The notes under the pieces: generated by a model | What the model saw: only the letters and a program-made list of their open reading frames with translations | The model's database searches: none | Told to the model about the DNA's origin: nothing | In this document: positions 32,127-39,804 of the stretch, piece after piece | Layout: each line of letters starts with the position of its first letter | How positions within the stretch are numbered: the stretch's first letter is position 1 | Assembly: GCF_024734665.1 (NCBI RefSeq) | Contig: NZ_CP102931.1 | Location: 1,548,001-1,612,000, forward strand | Length of the DNA stretch: 64,000 nucleotides | DNA from: Variovorax paradoxus | GTDB taxonomy: Bacteria; Pseudomonadota; Gammaproteobacteria; Burkholderiales; Burkholderiaceae_C | Direction of reading: 5' to 3' | Made by a program: the position numbers and the translations under genes

Positions 32127-32933
32127 ATGACTGCAACTTCCAATCCCGGCAAGGGCACAGCCCTCATCACCGGCGCTTCGTCCGGCATCGGCGCCGTGTA
32201 TGCGGACCGCCTCGCGCGGCGCGGCTTCGACCTGATCCTGGTGGCGCGCAACCGCGAGCGCCTCGCCGCACTGGCCGCGAAGCTCGCGAGCGAGACCGGG
32301 CGCAAGGTCGAGGTCCTTTCGGCCGACCTGTCCGACCGAAAGGACATCGCGTCCGTGGAAGCCGTGCTGCGCACTCGCGGCGACATCACCGTGCTGGTGA
32401 ACAACGCTGGCTTCGGCGCCGCCGCACCGCTGCTCGGCTCGGACATCGACAGGATGGAGGAAATGATCGAGCTCAACGTAAGCGCGCTCACGCGGCTCAC
32501 CTATGCGGCCGTGCCCGGTTTCGTCGAACGCGGCGCAGGCACGCTGGTGAACATCGCCTCCATCGTGGCGATCTCGCCCGAGACGCTCAACGGCGTGTAC
32601 GGTGGCACCAAGGCCTTCGTGTTGGCGCTGAGCCAGTCGCTGCAGCACGAGCTGAAGGACAAGGGCGTGCGCGTGCAGGCGGTGCTGCCCGGTGCGACGG
32701 CCACCGAGTTCTGGGGCGTCGCGGGCGTGCCGATCGAGCACCTGCCCAGCGAGATCGTGATGACCGCGCAAGACATGGTCGACGCGGCCCTCGCAGGGCT
32801 CGACCAGGGCGAGCAGGTCACCATTCCCGCGCTGCCCGACCTTGCCGAGTGGGATGCCTTCGATGCGGCGCGGCGTGCGATGTCGGGGCGGTTGTCCAGC
32901 ACCGTGCCCGCGGTGCGCTACCGCGCCGCCTAG
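32127..32933 (+). CDS. Short-chain dehydrogenase/reductase
   Basis: 268 residues from ATG 32127 behind AAAGGAAA. The classical SDR layout is intact: nucleotide motif TGASSGIG near residues 15-22, NNAG, the Ser in NIASIVAISPE and the YxxxK pair in VYGGTK. Arg residues after the second strand suggest NADP(H). Substrate unknown. It lies 105 bases after the GlxA-type gene on the same strand and is followed by a strong intrinsic terminator, which closes the unit. Confidence 0.9.
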   Translation: MTATSNPGKGTALITGASSGIGAVYADRLARRGFDLILVARNRERLAALAAKLASETGRKVEVLSADLSDRKDIASVEAVLRTRGDITVLVNNAGFGAAAPLLGSDIDRMEEMIELNVSALTRLTYAAVPGFVERGAGTLVNIASIVAISPETLNGVYGGTKAFVLALSQSLQHELKDKGVRVQAVLPGATATEFWGVAGVPIEHLPSEIVMTAQDMVDAALAGLDQGEQVTIPALPDLAEWDAFDAARRAMSGRLSSTVPAVRYRAA

Positions 32934-32956
32934 ACGGCTCGGGCATAAAATCCCCA

Positions 32957-32999
32957 CCCCGCAGCAGGACGTCCCGGCCTGCTGCGGGGTTTTGCTTTT
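32957..32999 (+). terminator. Intrinsic terminator after the short-chain dehydrogenase gene
   Basis: A perfect 12-base stem, CCCCGCAGCAGG (32957-32968) and CCTGCTGCGGGG (32978-32989), with a nine-base loop, is followed by TTTTGCTTTT. This is a textbook rho-independent terminator, 24 bases after the stop codon and just upstream of the BMP-protein gene. Confidence 0.85.
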
Positions 33000-33022
33000 C
33001 CGGGGCCATGTAGAGGAACACC

Positions 33023-34123
33023 ATGTACAAAAACCTCGCGGGCCGCGCCGTTCTGGCGCTGGCCGCCGCGTGCTTTTTATCTCCCGCCTTCTCGCAGACG
33101 CAGCCGCCGAAAGCACCGCTGAAGATCGGCTTCGTCTACGTCACGCCCGTCACCGATGCCGGCTGGGTGCGCCAGCACGAGGAGGGCCGCAAGGCCGTCG
33201 ATGCAGCGCTGGGCGACAAGGTCAAGACCACCTACGTCGAGAACGTGGCCGAGGGCGCCGATGCCGAGCGCGTAATTCGCGACCTCGCGCAGCAGGGCAA
33301 CACGCTCATCTTCACGCCGAGCTTCGGCTACATGGAGCCGACGCTGAAAGTGGCGAAGGACTTCCCCGAGGTGAAGTTCGAGTCGATCACCGGTTACAAG
33401 ACCGCGCCCAACGTGGCGACCGCCAACGCGCGCTACTACGAGGGCCGCTACCTCGCGGGCATCGTGGCCGGCCGCATGACCAAGACGAACATCGCGGGCT
33501 ACGTGGCGGGCTTTCCGATTCCCGAGGTGCTGCAGGGCATCAACGCCTTCACGCTCGGCATGCGCTCGGTGAACCCGGCCGCGAAGGTGCACGTGGTGTG
33601 GCTCAACGAGTGGTTCGATCCGCCGAAGGAGCGCGATGCGGCCATGGCGTTGTTCAACCAGAACGCCGACGTCGTCGCCTTCCACACGGGCTCCACCGCC
33701 GTAATGGCCGCGGCGCAGGAGCGCGGCAGGATGGCCATTGCCTACCACTCCGACATGCGCAAGATCGCGCCCGACGCGCAGATCGTCGCGGTCACGCACC
33801 AATGGGGTGGCTACTACACGCAGCGCGCGAAGGCCGTGCTCGACGGCAGCTGGAAGAGTGGCAATCTCTGGGGCGGCGTGAAGGAAGGAATGATCCGCGT
33901 CGGCGACTTCGGCACGAAGGTGCCCAAGGCCGTGCAGGACGAGGTGCTGGCGCGGCAGAAGGACATTGCGGCGGGCAAGCTGCAGCCGTTTCGCGCGGTT
34001 GCCGCTGACGTGCGCGACAACGAAGGCCACGTCGTGATCGTCAAGGGCGTGCAGCTGAGCGACGAGCAGGTCCTGAAGATGAACTGGCTGGTCGAAGGTG
34101 TGCAGGGGCGGGTGACGCGCTGA
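33023..34123 (+). CDS. BMP-family (nucleoside/purine-type) ABC binding protein
   Basis: 366 residues with a signal peptide (about 1-25, ending LSPAFSQ). The mature protein starts LKIGFVYVTPVTDAGWVRQHEEG, the hallmark of BMP/PnrA-like receptors, which bind nucleosides or purines; SITGYKT and RYYEGRYLAGIVAG also fit. Usually such a gene has two permease genes and a double ATPase gene beside it; none is here, so it is either an orphan receptor or works with transporter parts elsewhere. Its start follows the intrinsic terminator directly, so it must have its own promoter in the short gap. Confidence 0.9.
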   Translation: MYKNLAGRAVLALAAACFLSPAFSQTQPPKAPLKIGFVYVTPVTDAGWVRQHEEGRKAVDAALGDKVKTTYVENVAEGADAERVIRDLAQQGNTLIFTPSFGYMEPTLKVAKDFPEVKFESITGYKTAPNVATANARYYEGRYLAGIVAGRMTKTNIAGYVAGFPIPEVLQGINAFTLGMRSVNPAAKVHVVWLNEWFDPPKERDAAMALFNQNADVVAFHTGSTAVMAAAQERGRMAIAYHSDMRKIAPDAQIVAVTHQWGGYYTQRAKAVLDGSWKSGNLWGGVKEGMIRVGDFGTKVPKAVQDEVLARQKDIAAGKLQPFRAVAADVRDNEGHVVIVKGVQLSDEQVLKMNWLVEGVQGRVTR

Positions 34124-34189
34124 TTGCCTGCCCTACGTGGCAATCTTCCCGGTCCCACCTTCTTGATCGCGTTCGCCGGCCACATCTTC

Positions 34190-34462
34190 ATGGCCCATTT
34201 CCGTAGCATCTGCGACGGCTACCTCGATTTCCAGGAGGTATTTCTCGACGAAGACGACGTCGTCATGTTCCAGGCCATTAAGGCCTATCGGCGCGGCGGC
34301 TATGTGGGGCAGCTGTGCCGTGATCACGTGCCCGTGTCGGAGATCGACGAAGGCCGCGAGCGCTTCACGTTGTTCGTGTTGGGATACGCGCGCGGGTTGC
34401 TGCAGGCAACTGGTGCATGGTCGACCACTACTTGCACGCCCGGAGTGGTCGGCCCGCGTTGA
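34190..34462 (+). CDS. Small hypothetical protein (uncertain)
   Basis: About 90 residues from ATG 34190. The first 70 residues look protein-like and acidic (GYLDFQEVFLDEDDVVMFQA), while the last 20 or so are Thr-rich and unlike the rest, which could mean a frameshift near 34410. No family recognised. It opens a stretch of lower GC that runs to about 37120. The region from 34463 to 34642 shows nothing further that I can support. Confidence 0.3.
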   Translation: MAHFRSICDGYLDFQEVFLDEDDVVMFQAIKAYRRGGYVGQLCRDHVPVSEIDEGRERFTLFVLGYARGLLQATGAWSTTTCTPGVVGPR

Positions 34463-34642
34463 TGAAACGTTCGGCGTCGCACCTGCACTGCGGGAGGCTA
34501 CAGTCGTCGACGCGCGGAATGGACGGCGCCCGTGTCGTGCTTCGGACGGGAATATGGGTGGATATTTTCAGAGCGCATCTTCTCCTAAGTTCGTTGAACC
34601 AAGGGTCGACTCAACGTACGGCTGATCCCGCTGAATAAGGCG

Positions 34643-35284
34643 CTAAGGCACACGCCGAGTAATGGAGTGCAATGCCAACTTGATCTGGGGCGAGGATTGG
34701 ATGCACTCCTCTTCGAGTGATCGACAAAATTGCGCGACGTCGTCGAGGACCTCTTCAATGTGCGCAGAGAAAACAAAGATGTTTGTAAAGAATGCCGAAG
34801 GCAGAGACCCGTGCCCGCGCGAAGTAACGGGGTATCGGAAGGAGTAGGAGCCAGCATCGAATTCATCAATTTTCGCTGCGAGGTCGAATATCTTTTTCTT
34901 CAAGTCACCGGACGCCACCAACAATCGGCTCGTGCCGTCAAGAATCGGCTCCGCCATCGATGCGAGCGCAACAAGAGAATGTTCTCTCCATAGTCTCGGA
35001 ATTGCGAGAGCGAGTTCTTCTTCATTGACTGAAAGGAGCGCCGCCCTGAATACGATGGCTTTGATGTACAACTCAAAGGAATGCCGGTAGAGAAACAGAA
35101 TCGGCAATGCAGCATGATCATTTGATCCAAGTCCGCGTTGTTCGCGAAACGCGACGAGGTTCATTGCTGCACCTCGGTAGGTGGCAGCGTAGGAAACTAG
35201 TTCCTTTGTCGGTTGGTTCGCCCAGTTGATGAAAGCGTTGCCCTCAGTTCCCCTTGGGGCTGAGAAAAATTCGAAGAGAGACAT
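34643..35284 (-). CDS. Hypothetical protein, possibly HEPN-like
   Basis: 213 residues, no signal peptide or membrane segment. The helix containing LPILFLYRHSFELYIKAIVF is a pattern often seen in uncharacterised all-helical proteins near defence or toxin genes and resembles HEPN-type helices, but the Rx4-6H ribonuclease motif is not clearly present. GC and codon use are lower and less biased than in neighbours, pointing to recent transfer. No partner nucleotidyltransferase is adjacent, although an AbiEii-type one lies about 600 bases further on the same strand. Function unknown. Confidence 0.6.
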   Translation of the reverse strand: MSLFEFFSAPRGTEGNAFINWANQPTKELVSYAATYRGAAMNLVAFREQRGLGSNDHAALPILFLYRHSFELYIKAIVFRAALLSVNEEELALAIPRLWREHSLVALASMAEPILDGTSRLLVASGDLKKKIFDLAAKIDEFDAGSYSFRYPVTSRGHGSLPSAFFTNIFVFSAHIEEVLDDVAQFCRSLEEECIQSSPQIKLALHSITRRVP

Positions 35285-35356
35285 GATCGGCTCTTGTGCG
35301 TCTACGCAGAAGTGGAGCGGTATCTAATAAAGCCAGAAATTTCGTTTCCACTCATG

Positions 35357-35602
35357 TTAGCCGTCGACCCACGGCACTGCTATATCGACGGTCGCCCGAC
35401 TCATTGCAGTGCTCCTATTCACGAAGTCGGACACGGTTGAGCAGAAGGAGGCGGGGACGCGAATACGCCTAATATCCTCGACTTGTTCAGGAGCCCGCAT
35501 GCTCTTGGGCATCTTGCTCGCGCAGTACAGCGTCACGACCGTCACACGGTTCCCTGTGTCGTGGTTTCCCATGTATCTAGTGAAGGCGCGGCACATGAGC
35601 AC
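35357..35602 (-). CDS. Small hypothetical protein (uncertain)
   Basis: 81 residues on the minus strand, basic (about pI above 9) with a Cys-containing first half, no recognised domain. The opposite strand is also open over much of this stretch, so coding is doubtful. It belongs to the low-GC islet. Confidence 0.25.
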   Translation of the reverse strand: MLMCRAFTRYMGNHDTGNRVTVVTLYCASKMPKSMRAPEQVEDIRRIRVPASFCSTVSDFVNRSTAMSRATVDIAVPWVDG

Positions 35603-35888
35603 CTGACGGCTGGCTTCGCGGTCTCGGTGGTGTGTTCAAGGGGGCTTCGTATCCGATTGACTGCTGAAGCGAACGGGCTCATTCACCATCGTGCGCGAGG
35701 TACCGATTGACATCATGACGCCAGTGATCAGCTGCACCCTGGGCGCCACTGGCTCGTTCCACAAAGTGCTGGTGTTTGTGGGGCTGTACGGCCTGGTGGC
35801 GGTGGCGAGCTACTGGCTGGTGGTAGGGGGATCGAGCGGTTCGGGCCGACGCGCAGGTCTGCGTGCAGCAGTCCGGTGCCTGCGCCGG
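35603..35888. other. Islet stretch without a supportable gene
   Basis: A plus-strand frame from an ATG near 35715 gives one hydrophobic segment, KVLVFVGLYGLVAVASYWLV, and then runs into the antisense of the toxin gene. It looks like a decayed gene end rather than a working gene. No repeats, tRNA or integrase remnant were seen. Confidence 0.4.
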
Positions 35889-36623
35889 TCAAGGGTCGAT
35901 AACAGCGCTCTCGGCCCGCGGAGCACGAGGCAACAGAGCCTTGATGCGTTGGCGAAGCAGCGCGGGCGTCACGGACGGAGTCATTTGCAGCACGGCCATG
36001 CAACGGTCCATGCGACCCGGCCGCGCGAGCAGCGCCTCGGCAGCTTTGGTGAGATCGGCATCGATGCTGTTGCCGTAGGCGCGGCTGGCTTTGATGGTTG
36101 CTCGACGCAACAGTGCCGACCCGGGGTTCATCATGGCCAGGTCGATGATGTCGCGGCTGAAGACGCTGTCGTCGGCCCAACGGTCTGAGTTTGCGAGCAA
36201 CTTGCTCGTTGCCATATCGAGGGGCGTGAGGGTTGCGATGTCGCCGATCCGGTCCTCTGCTCCCGGCAATTCAAGTTCGATGCGCGCTTCGAGAACGATT
36301 TCGAACTTGATCTCGATGTCGCCCACACGAACCGACGATCGAATACCGTATTGATCGGCGCGGAGTTCTGCCGATTGCTGAATCTCGGAGCCCTGCCGTG
36401 CGAGCGCGCCGAGGCCTTGATTCCCTGTCAGCAACTGGCGCAGGTGGCGATAGCCATCGATGTCGGATACGAGGAAGTCGATGTCCACGGACTCGCGGTA
36501 CTCGCCATAGCGAAGCGCAATAGCCGTGCCTCCGCCGAAGAGGCAATGGCTTCGGGCGAGCAGGTTTGCGTCGAGCGAGGCCAGCACCTGAGCGACGCGT
36601 TGATGGTGTGGCCGTTCAAACAT
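35889..36623 (-). CDS. AbiEii-type nucleotidyltransferase toxin
   Basis: 244 residues from ATG 36623. The nucleotidyltransferase signature is clear: FGGGTAIALRYGEYRESVDIDFLVSD, with GGGT at 30-33 and metal-binding Asp47 and Asp49. AbiEii/MenT-type toxins transfer nucleotides to targets such as tRNA ends. The gene overlaps the upstream XRE gene by eight bases, the usual antitoxin-toxin arrangement. Classical AbiE systems use a winged-helix AbiEi antitoxin; here the partner is an XRE protein. Location in a low-GC islet supports horizontal transfer. Confidence 0.85.
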   Translation of the reverse strand: MFERPHHQRVAQVLASLDANLLARSHCLFGGGTAIALRYGEYRESVDIDFLVSDIDGYRHLRQLLTGNQGLGALARQGSEIQQSAELRADQYGIRSSVRVGDIEIKFEIVLEARIELELPGAEDRIGDIATLTPLDMATSKLLANSDRWADDSVFSRDIIDLAMMNPGSALLRRATIKASRAYGNSIDADLTKAAEALLARPGRMDRCMAVLQMTPSVTPALLRQRIKALLPRAPRAESAVIDP

Positions 36624-37098
36624 GCAATGGCTTTCTGCCGAGGCTGCGTGCCAGGTCTTCCAGCAACTCGCGCTCTCTTGCGTCCAGAGCGGATGTGTCG
36701 ACATGGCGCCAGTTGCGCTCGTAGGTTCCCCATGCTTCTTCGGGCGTGAGCTCGGTGGCCGGGGCCAATTGCCAGGCAAGGCGGCGCAACTGGGGGTAAT
36801 CGGCGATCCGAATGCCCCCTGGGAGAGGCGCAAGGGCTGGTGGCTCAGTGGACATCACCACATCGACATCGAGACCCAATGCTCCCAGTGCGTTCATATA
36901 GGCGCCCATCGTGACCGAAGGTTCTCCGCGCTCGATCCTGTACAGCGTCATGCGAGACACGCCCGCTGCCTCTGCGGCGGTGGTGGCGCTGACCTTTATC
37001 GCCTTGCGGCGTGCATGGATGCGGCCGCCGAGCGTTGCGAGGCGCCGGTCTGCTGTGGCAGTGGTTGGCGGGGAGGTAGATGGCATGGTGTCTCTCAT
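36616..37098 (-). CDS. XRE-family antitoxin/repressor
   Basis: About 160 residues from ATG 37098 (ATG 37086 is also possible, TTG 37107 would fall in the operator). The helix-turn-helix is at about 25-80, with TTAAEAAGVSRMTLYRIERGEPSVTM; the C-terminal part, containing LTPEEAWGTYERNWRHVD, probably contacts the toxin. It overlaps the toxin start by eight bases and is preceded by a palindrome at 37103-37122, consistent with autoregulation. Confidence 0.8.
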   Translation of the reverse strand: MRDTMPSTSPPTTATADRRLATLGGRIHARRKAIKVSATTAAEAAGVSRMTLYRIERGEPSVTMGAYMNALGALGLDVDVVMSTEPPALAPLPGGIRIADYPQLRRLAWQLAPATELTPEEAWGTYERNWRHVDTSALDARERELLEDLARSLGRKPLHV

Positions 37099-37102
37099 GT
37101 TA

Positions 37103-37122
37103 GACAAATTTGAGGATTTGTC
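37103..37122. promoter_or_regulatory. Operator of the XRE/nucleotidyltransferase module
   Basis: GACAAAT-TTGAGG-ATTTGTC is a perfect 7-base inverted repeat with a 6-base spacer, ending five bases before the antitoxin ATG at 37098. Position and symmetry fit a site for an XRE dimer that blocks its own transcription. Confidence 0.6.
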
Positions 37123-37155
37123 CAGAATGAGTTATATCCAACGCTAGGAGATCCT

Positions 37156-38037
37156 TCAGCCCAGCCGCTCGACCACGAAGTCCACGAAGGTCCGCAGCTT
37201 CGCACTCGGCCGCGCTTCCGGCAGCCGCATGATGTGCACCTGCCGCGTGGGCAGTTCCCAGTCGGGCAGCAATCGCACCACCTGACCCGACGCCAGGGCG
37301 GGGCCTAGCAGCGCATCGGCCTGCACGATCACGCCCACGCCGCCCATGGCCGCGGTCAGCAGTGCCTGGCCGTTGTTGGTGGTGAGCGGGCCGCGCACCG
37401 GCACGTGCACCGTCTCGCCCTTGCGCGTGAAGCGCCATGAATGGTTCGGCCCCCAGGTCGCGAAGCCCAGCAGCGGAAAGGCCTCCAGGTCGGACGGGTG
37501 CTTCGGCTGCCCGTGGCGCGCGACCCATGCGGGGCTGGCCACGGCGTACATGCGCGCCAGCGCGAGCGGTCTTGCAATGAGCCGCTCGTCGACCGCAGCC
37601 CCCGAGCGGATGCCGCAGTCGAAGCCTTCTTCCGCGAGGTCGACCACGCGGTCGTTGAGGCTCAGGTCCACTTTCACCTGCGGATAGGCGGCGATGTAGT
37701 CGCCGATCACCGGTGTGAGCCGGTGCGCGCCGTAGGCCACGGGCGCAGTGACGCGCAGCACGCCCTGGGGCATGGCGCGTAACGACTCGGCCACACCGTC
37801 GGCGGTGTGCACGCTGGCCAGCACGTCGCGGCAGCGCTCGAGGTAGGCGGCGCCTATCTCAGTGAGCGCGTGGCGGCGCGTGGTGCGTTCCAGCAGGCGC
37901 GCGCCAAGCTGCTCTTCGAGCGCGCGTATGTGCTTGCCGACCATCACGGCAGACAGGTCGAGCGCCTCGGCGGCGGCCGCGAAGCTGCCCGCATCCACCG
38001 TGGCGACGAAGACCTCCATGGCGCGGAGCTTGTCCAT
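37156..38037 (-). CDS. LysR-family transcriptional regulator
   Basis: 293 residues starting MDKLRAMEVFVATVDAGSFA, the CrgA/YhjC-like LysR subgroup. Helix-turn-helix about 15-45 (AAAAEALDLSAVMVGKHIRALE), followed by the effector domain. It is divergent from a short-chain dehydrogenase gene, a very common pairing for this subgroup in proteobacteria, where the regulator controls the dehydrogenase. Confidence 0.9.
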   Translation of the reverse strand: MDKLRAMEVFVATVDAGSFAAAAEALDLSAVMVGKHIRALEEQLGARLLERTTRRHALTEIGAAYLERCRDVLASVHTADGVAESLRAMPQGVLRVTAPVAYGAHRLTPVIGDYIAAYPQVKVDLSLNDRVVDLAEEGFDCGIRSGAAVDERLIARPLALARMYAVASPAWVARHGQPKHPSDLEAFPLLGFATWGPNHSWRFTRKGETVHVPVRGPLTTNNGQALLTAAMGGVGVIVQADALLGPALASGQVVRLLPDWELPTRQVHIMRLPEARPSAKLRTFVDFVVERLG

Positions 38038-38063
38038 ATTGAGAATCCAGAGTTTCGAATGAC

Positions 38064-38098
38064 CGAACCAGATGGCAATTTATCAAATCAATGGTTCG
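38064..38098. promoter_or_regulatory. Inverted repeat between LysR and short-chain dehydrogenase genes
   Basis: CGAACCA (38064-38070) and TGGTTCG (38092-38098) form a perfect 7-base inverted repeat with a 21-base AT-rich spacer, in the middle of the 105-base divergent promoter. It is a candidate LysR site; the wide spacing is compatible with a tetramer contacting two half-sites. Confidence 0.45.
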
Positions 38099-38142
38099 TA
38101 AAACAATCGCCGCTTGTTGATTCACTTTTGGCGAGGTTCTCC

Positions 38143-38748
38143 ATGAAGGTTCTTGTTGTGGGCGCGACGGGCGCGATTGGCAGCGCAGTGGCTCAGACGC
38201 TGGCCGAGCGCGGTCACGAGGTGATTCGCGCAGGACGCACGCGCGGCGATCTCCAGGTCGACATCACGAGCGATGCCAGCGTTGAGGCGCTGTATGCGGC
38301 AGTAGGGCGCGTCGATGCCATCGTGTCGGCGGCGGGCGGGCTGTTCTTCGGGCCATTGAATGAAATGCGGCCGGCCGACTTCAACGTCGGCCTGCAAGAC
38401 AAGCTGCTCGGCCAGGTGCGGCTCGCGTTGCTCGGCCAGCACGTGCTGAATGACGGTGGTTCGATCACGCTGACCACGGGCGTCGCGGCCGCCGACCCGG
38501 TTCGCGGCGGAAGCAATGCGGCCGCCGTGAACTCGGCGGTCGAGGGCTTCGTATTGGGCGCGGCGATCGAGCTGCCACGCGGCCTGCGCATCAACGCGGT
38601 GAGCCCTACGTTGCTGACCGAATCGCTGGCGGCATATGGCGCGCTCTTCCCGGGCGTCGAAACCGTATCGGCCGCGCGCGTGGCGCTGGCTTATGTGCGC
38701 AGTGTCGAAGGACCGCTGACGGGGCGCGTGTTTCGCGTGTGGCAATGA
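38143..38748 (+). CDS. Short-chain dehydrogenase (atypical, NSAxEGFV type)
   Basis: 201 residues from ATG 38143 with GAGG upstream. The N-terminal Rossmann motif VGATGAIGSAVAQTL is intact, but the usual Tyr of the YxxxK site is replaced: the segment reads AAAVNSAVEGFVLGAAIELP. This matches a short SDR group found next to LysR regulators, whose activity is not well defined. Its stop overlaps the ATG of the next gene (ATGA). Probably NAD(P)-binding; substrate unknown. Confidence 0.85.
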   Translation: MKVLVVGATGAIGSAVAQTLAERGHEVIRAGRTRGDLQVDITSDASVEALYAAVGRVDAIVSAAGGLFFGPLNEMRPADFNVGLQDKLLGQVRLALLGQHVLNDGGSITLTTGVAAADPVRGGSNAAAVNSAVEGFVLGAAIELPRGLRINAVSPTLLTESLAAYGALFPGVETVSAARVALAYVRSVEGPLTGRVFRVWQ

Positions 38749-39728
38749 GCAGCCACACACGGCTGGCCGGCGCGCTGCTCGCGCTCGCCACGACAGCAGC
38801 CACCGCCGCACCGCCTCTCGTGCAGGCGTTGCCCGAGGACTGGTATCCGGAAAGCGTCGCCATCGGCCCGGATGGCTCGTTCTACGTCGGCAGTTGGCGC
38901 GAGGGCGCGGTCGCGCGCCTGAAGCCGGGCGTCGCTCCGAAGGCCGAAGTGCTCGTGAAGCCCGGCGCCAACGGGCTGGCGAACGGGCAGGGCGTGCTGG
39001 TCGACGCGAAGCATCGGGCGCTGTGGGTCTGCTCGGGCAGCAGCGGCTTCACCACCGTGCCGCAGACGCCGAGCGCGCTCAAGCGCTACGACCTGGCCAC
39101 GGGCGCGCCGCGCGCGAGCTATGCAATGCCCGACAGCGGCTACTGCAACGACCTCGCGCAGGACGCCCGCGGCAATCTCTACGTGACCGACTCCTACCAC
39201 CCGCGCGTGCTGAGGCTCGCGCCAGGCGCCACCGCGCTCACTGTGTGGAAAGAAGACCCGGCGCTGGCCGGTCCGGGCCCCTACAAGGGCCTGAACGGCA
39301 TCGCGATCGATGGCGGGCGCGATGTCTACGTGAGCCTCGTGGCGGCGGCTCCTTACGTGCTGCGCATCGGCTTGGGCGCCGACGGCAGCGCCAGCGAGGT
39401 CACGCGCATCGATGCACCGCGCGTGCTGAAGAACGTCGACGCAATCCGCGCCTGGAAGCCGGGCCGGCTCGTGCTGTTCGAGAGCAATGCCTTCGGCGAA
39501 GGCCCTTACGGCGGCCAGATCACAGTGGCGCGTGTCGACGGCATGAAGCTCGGCTTGCAGACGGTAGTGACAGGGCTCAACGACCCCTCGTCGGGCGCGG
39601 TGCGGGGCGACCGCGTCTATTTCATCGAATCGAAGTACGCGCTGCTGACAAAGCGCAAGGACGGCGACGGGCCGGTGCCGACCGGCGTGCCCTTCGACAT
39701 CCAGTCGCGTGCGCTGCCGCCGCGGTGA
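38745..39728 (+). CDS. Secreted beta-propeller (SMP-30/NHL-like) protein
   Basis: 327 residues starting at ATG 38745, overlapping the dehydrogenase stop. A signal peptide (about 1-24, ending TAATAA) precedes repeated blades such as PESVAIGPDGSFYVGSWREG, CNDLAQDARGNLYVTDSYHP and LNGIAIDGGRDVYVSL, typical of SMP-30/gluconolactonase or NHL propellers. It is probably periplasmic and may be a lactonase or a binding protein. Coupling to the dehydrogenase suggests a shared substrate. No catalytic assignment is possible. Confidence 0.8.
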   Translation: MSSHTRLAGALLALATTAATAAPPLVQALPEDWYPESVAIGPDGSFYVGSWREGAVARLKPGVAPKAEVLVKPGANGLANGQGVLVDAKHRALWVCSGSSGFTTVPQTPSALKRYDLATGAPRASYAMPDSGYCNDLAQDARGNLYVTDSYHPRVLRLAPGATALTVWKEDPALAGPGPYKGLNGIAIDGGRDVYVSLVAAAPYVLRIGLGADGSASEVTRIDAPRVLKNVDAIRAWKPGRLVLFESNAFGEGPYGGQITVARVDGMKLGLQTVVTGLNDPSSGAVRGDRVYFIESKYALLTKRKDGDGPVPTGVPFDIQSRALPPR

Positions 39729-39804
39729 GTGCGTTCCGCATATAGCACTCATATGCGCATGGAAATTGCGGTGCGGCGGGGCTGGATTACCCTCCGCACC
39801 CACG

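Noticed and set aside
34124..35888. tRNA or integrase marking an integration site for the islet
   Set aside because: No cloverleaf-like sequence, integrase motif or flanking direct repeat could be found by reading.
36616..37098. Classical AbiEi-AbiEii phage abortive infection system
   Set aside because: The toxin fits AbiEii but the antitoxin is an XRE protein, not the AbiEi winged-helix type; a related but different module is the safer call.
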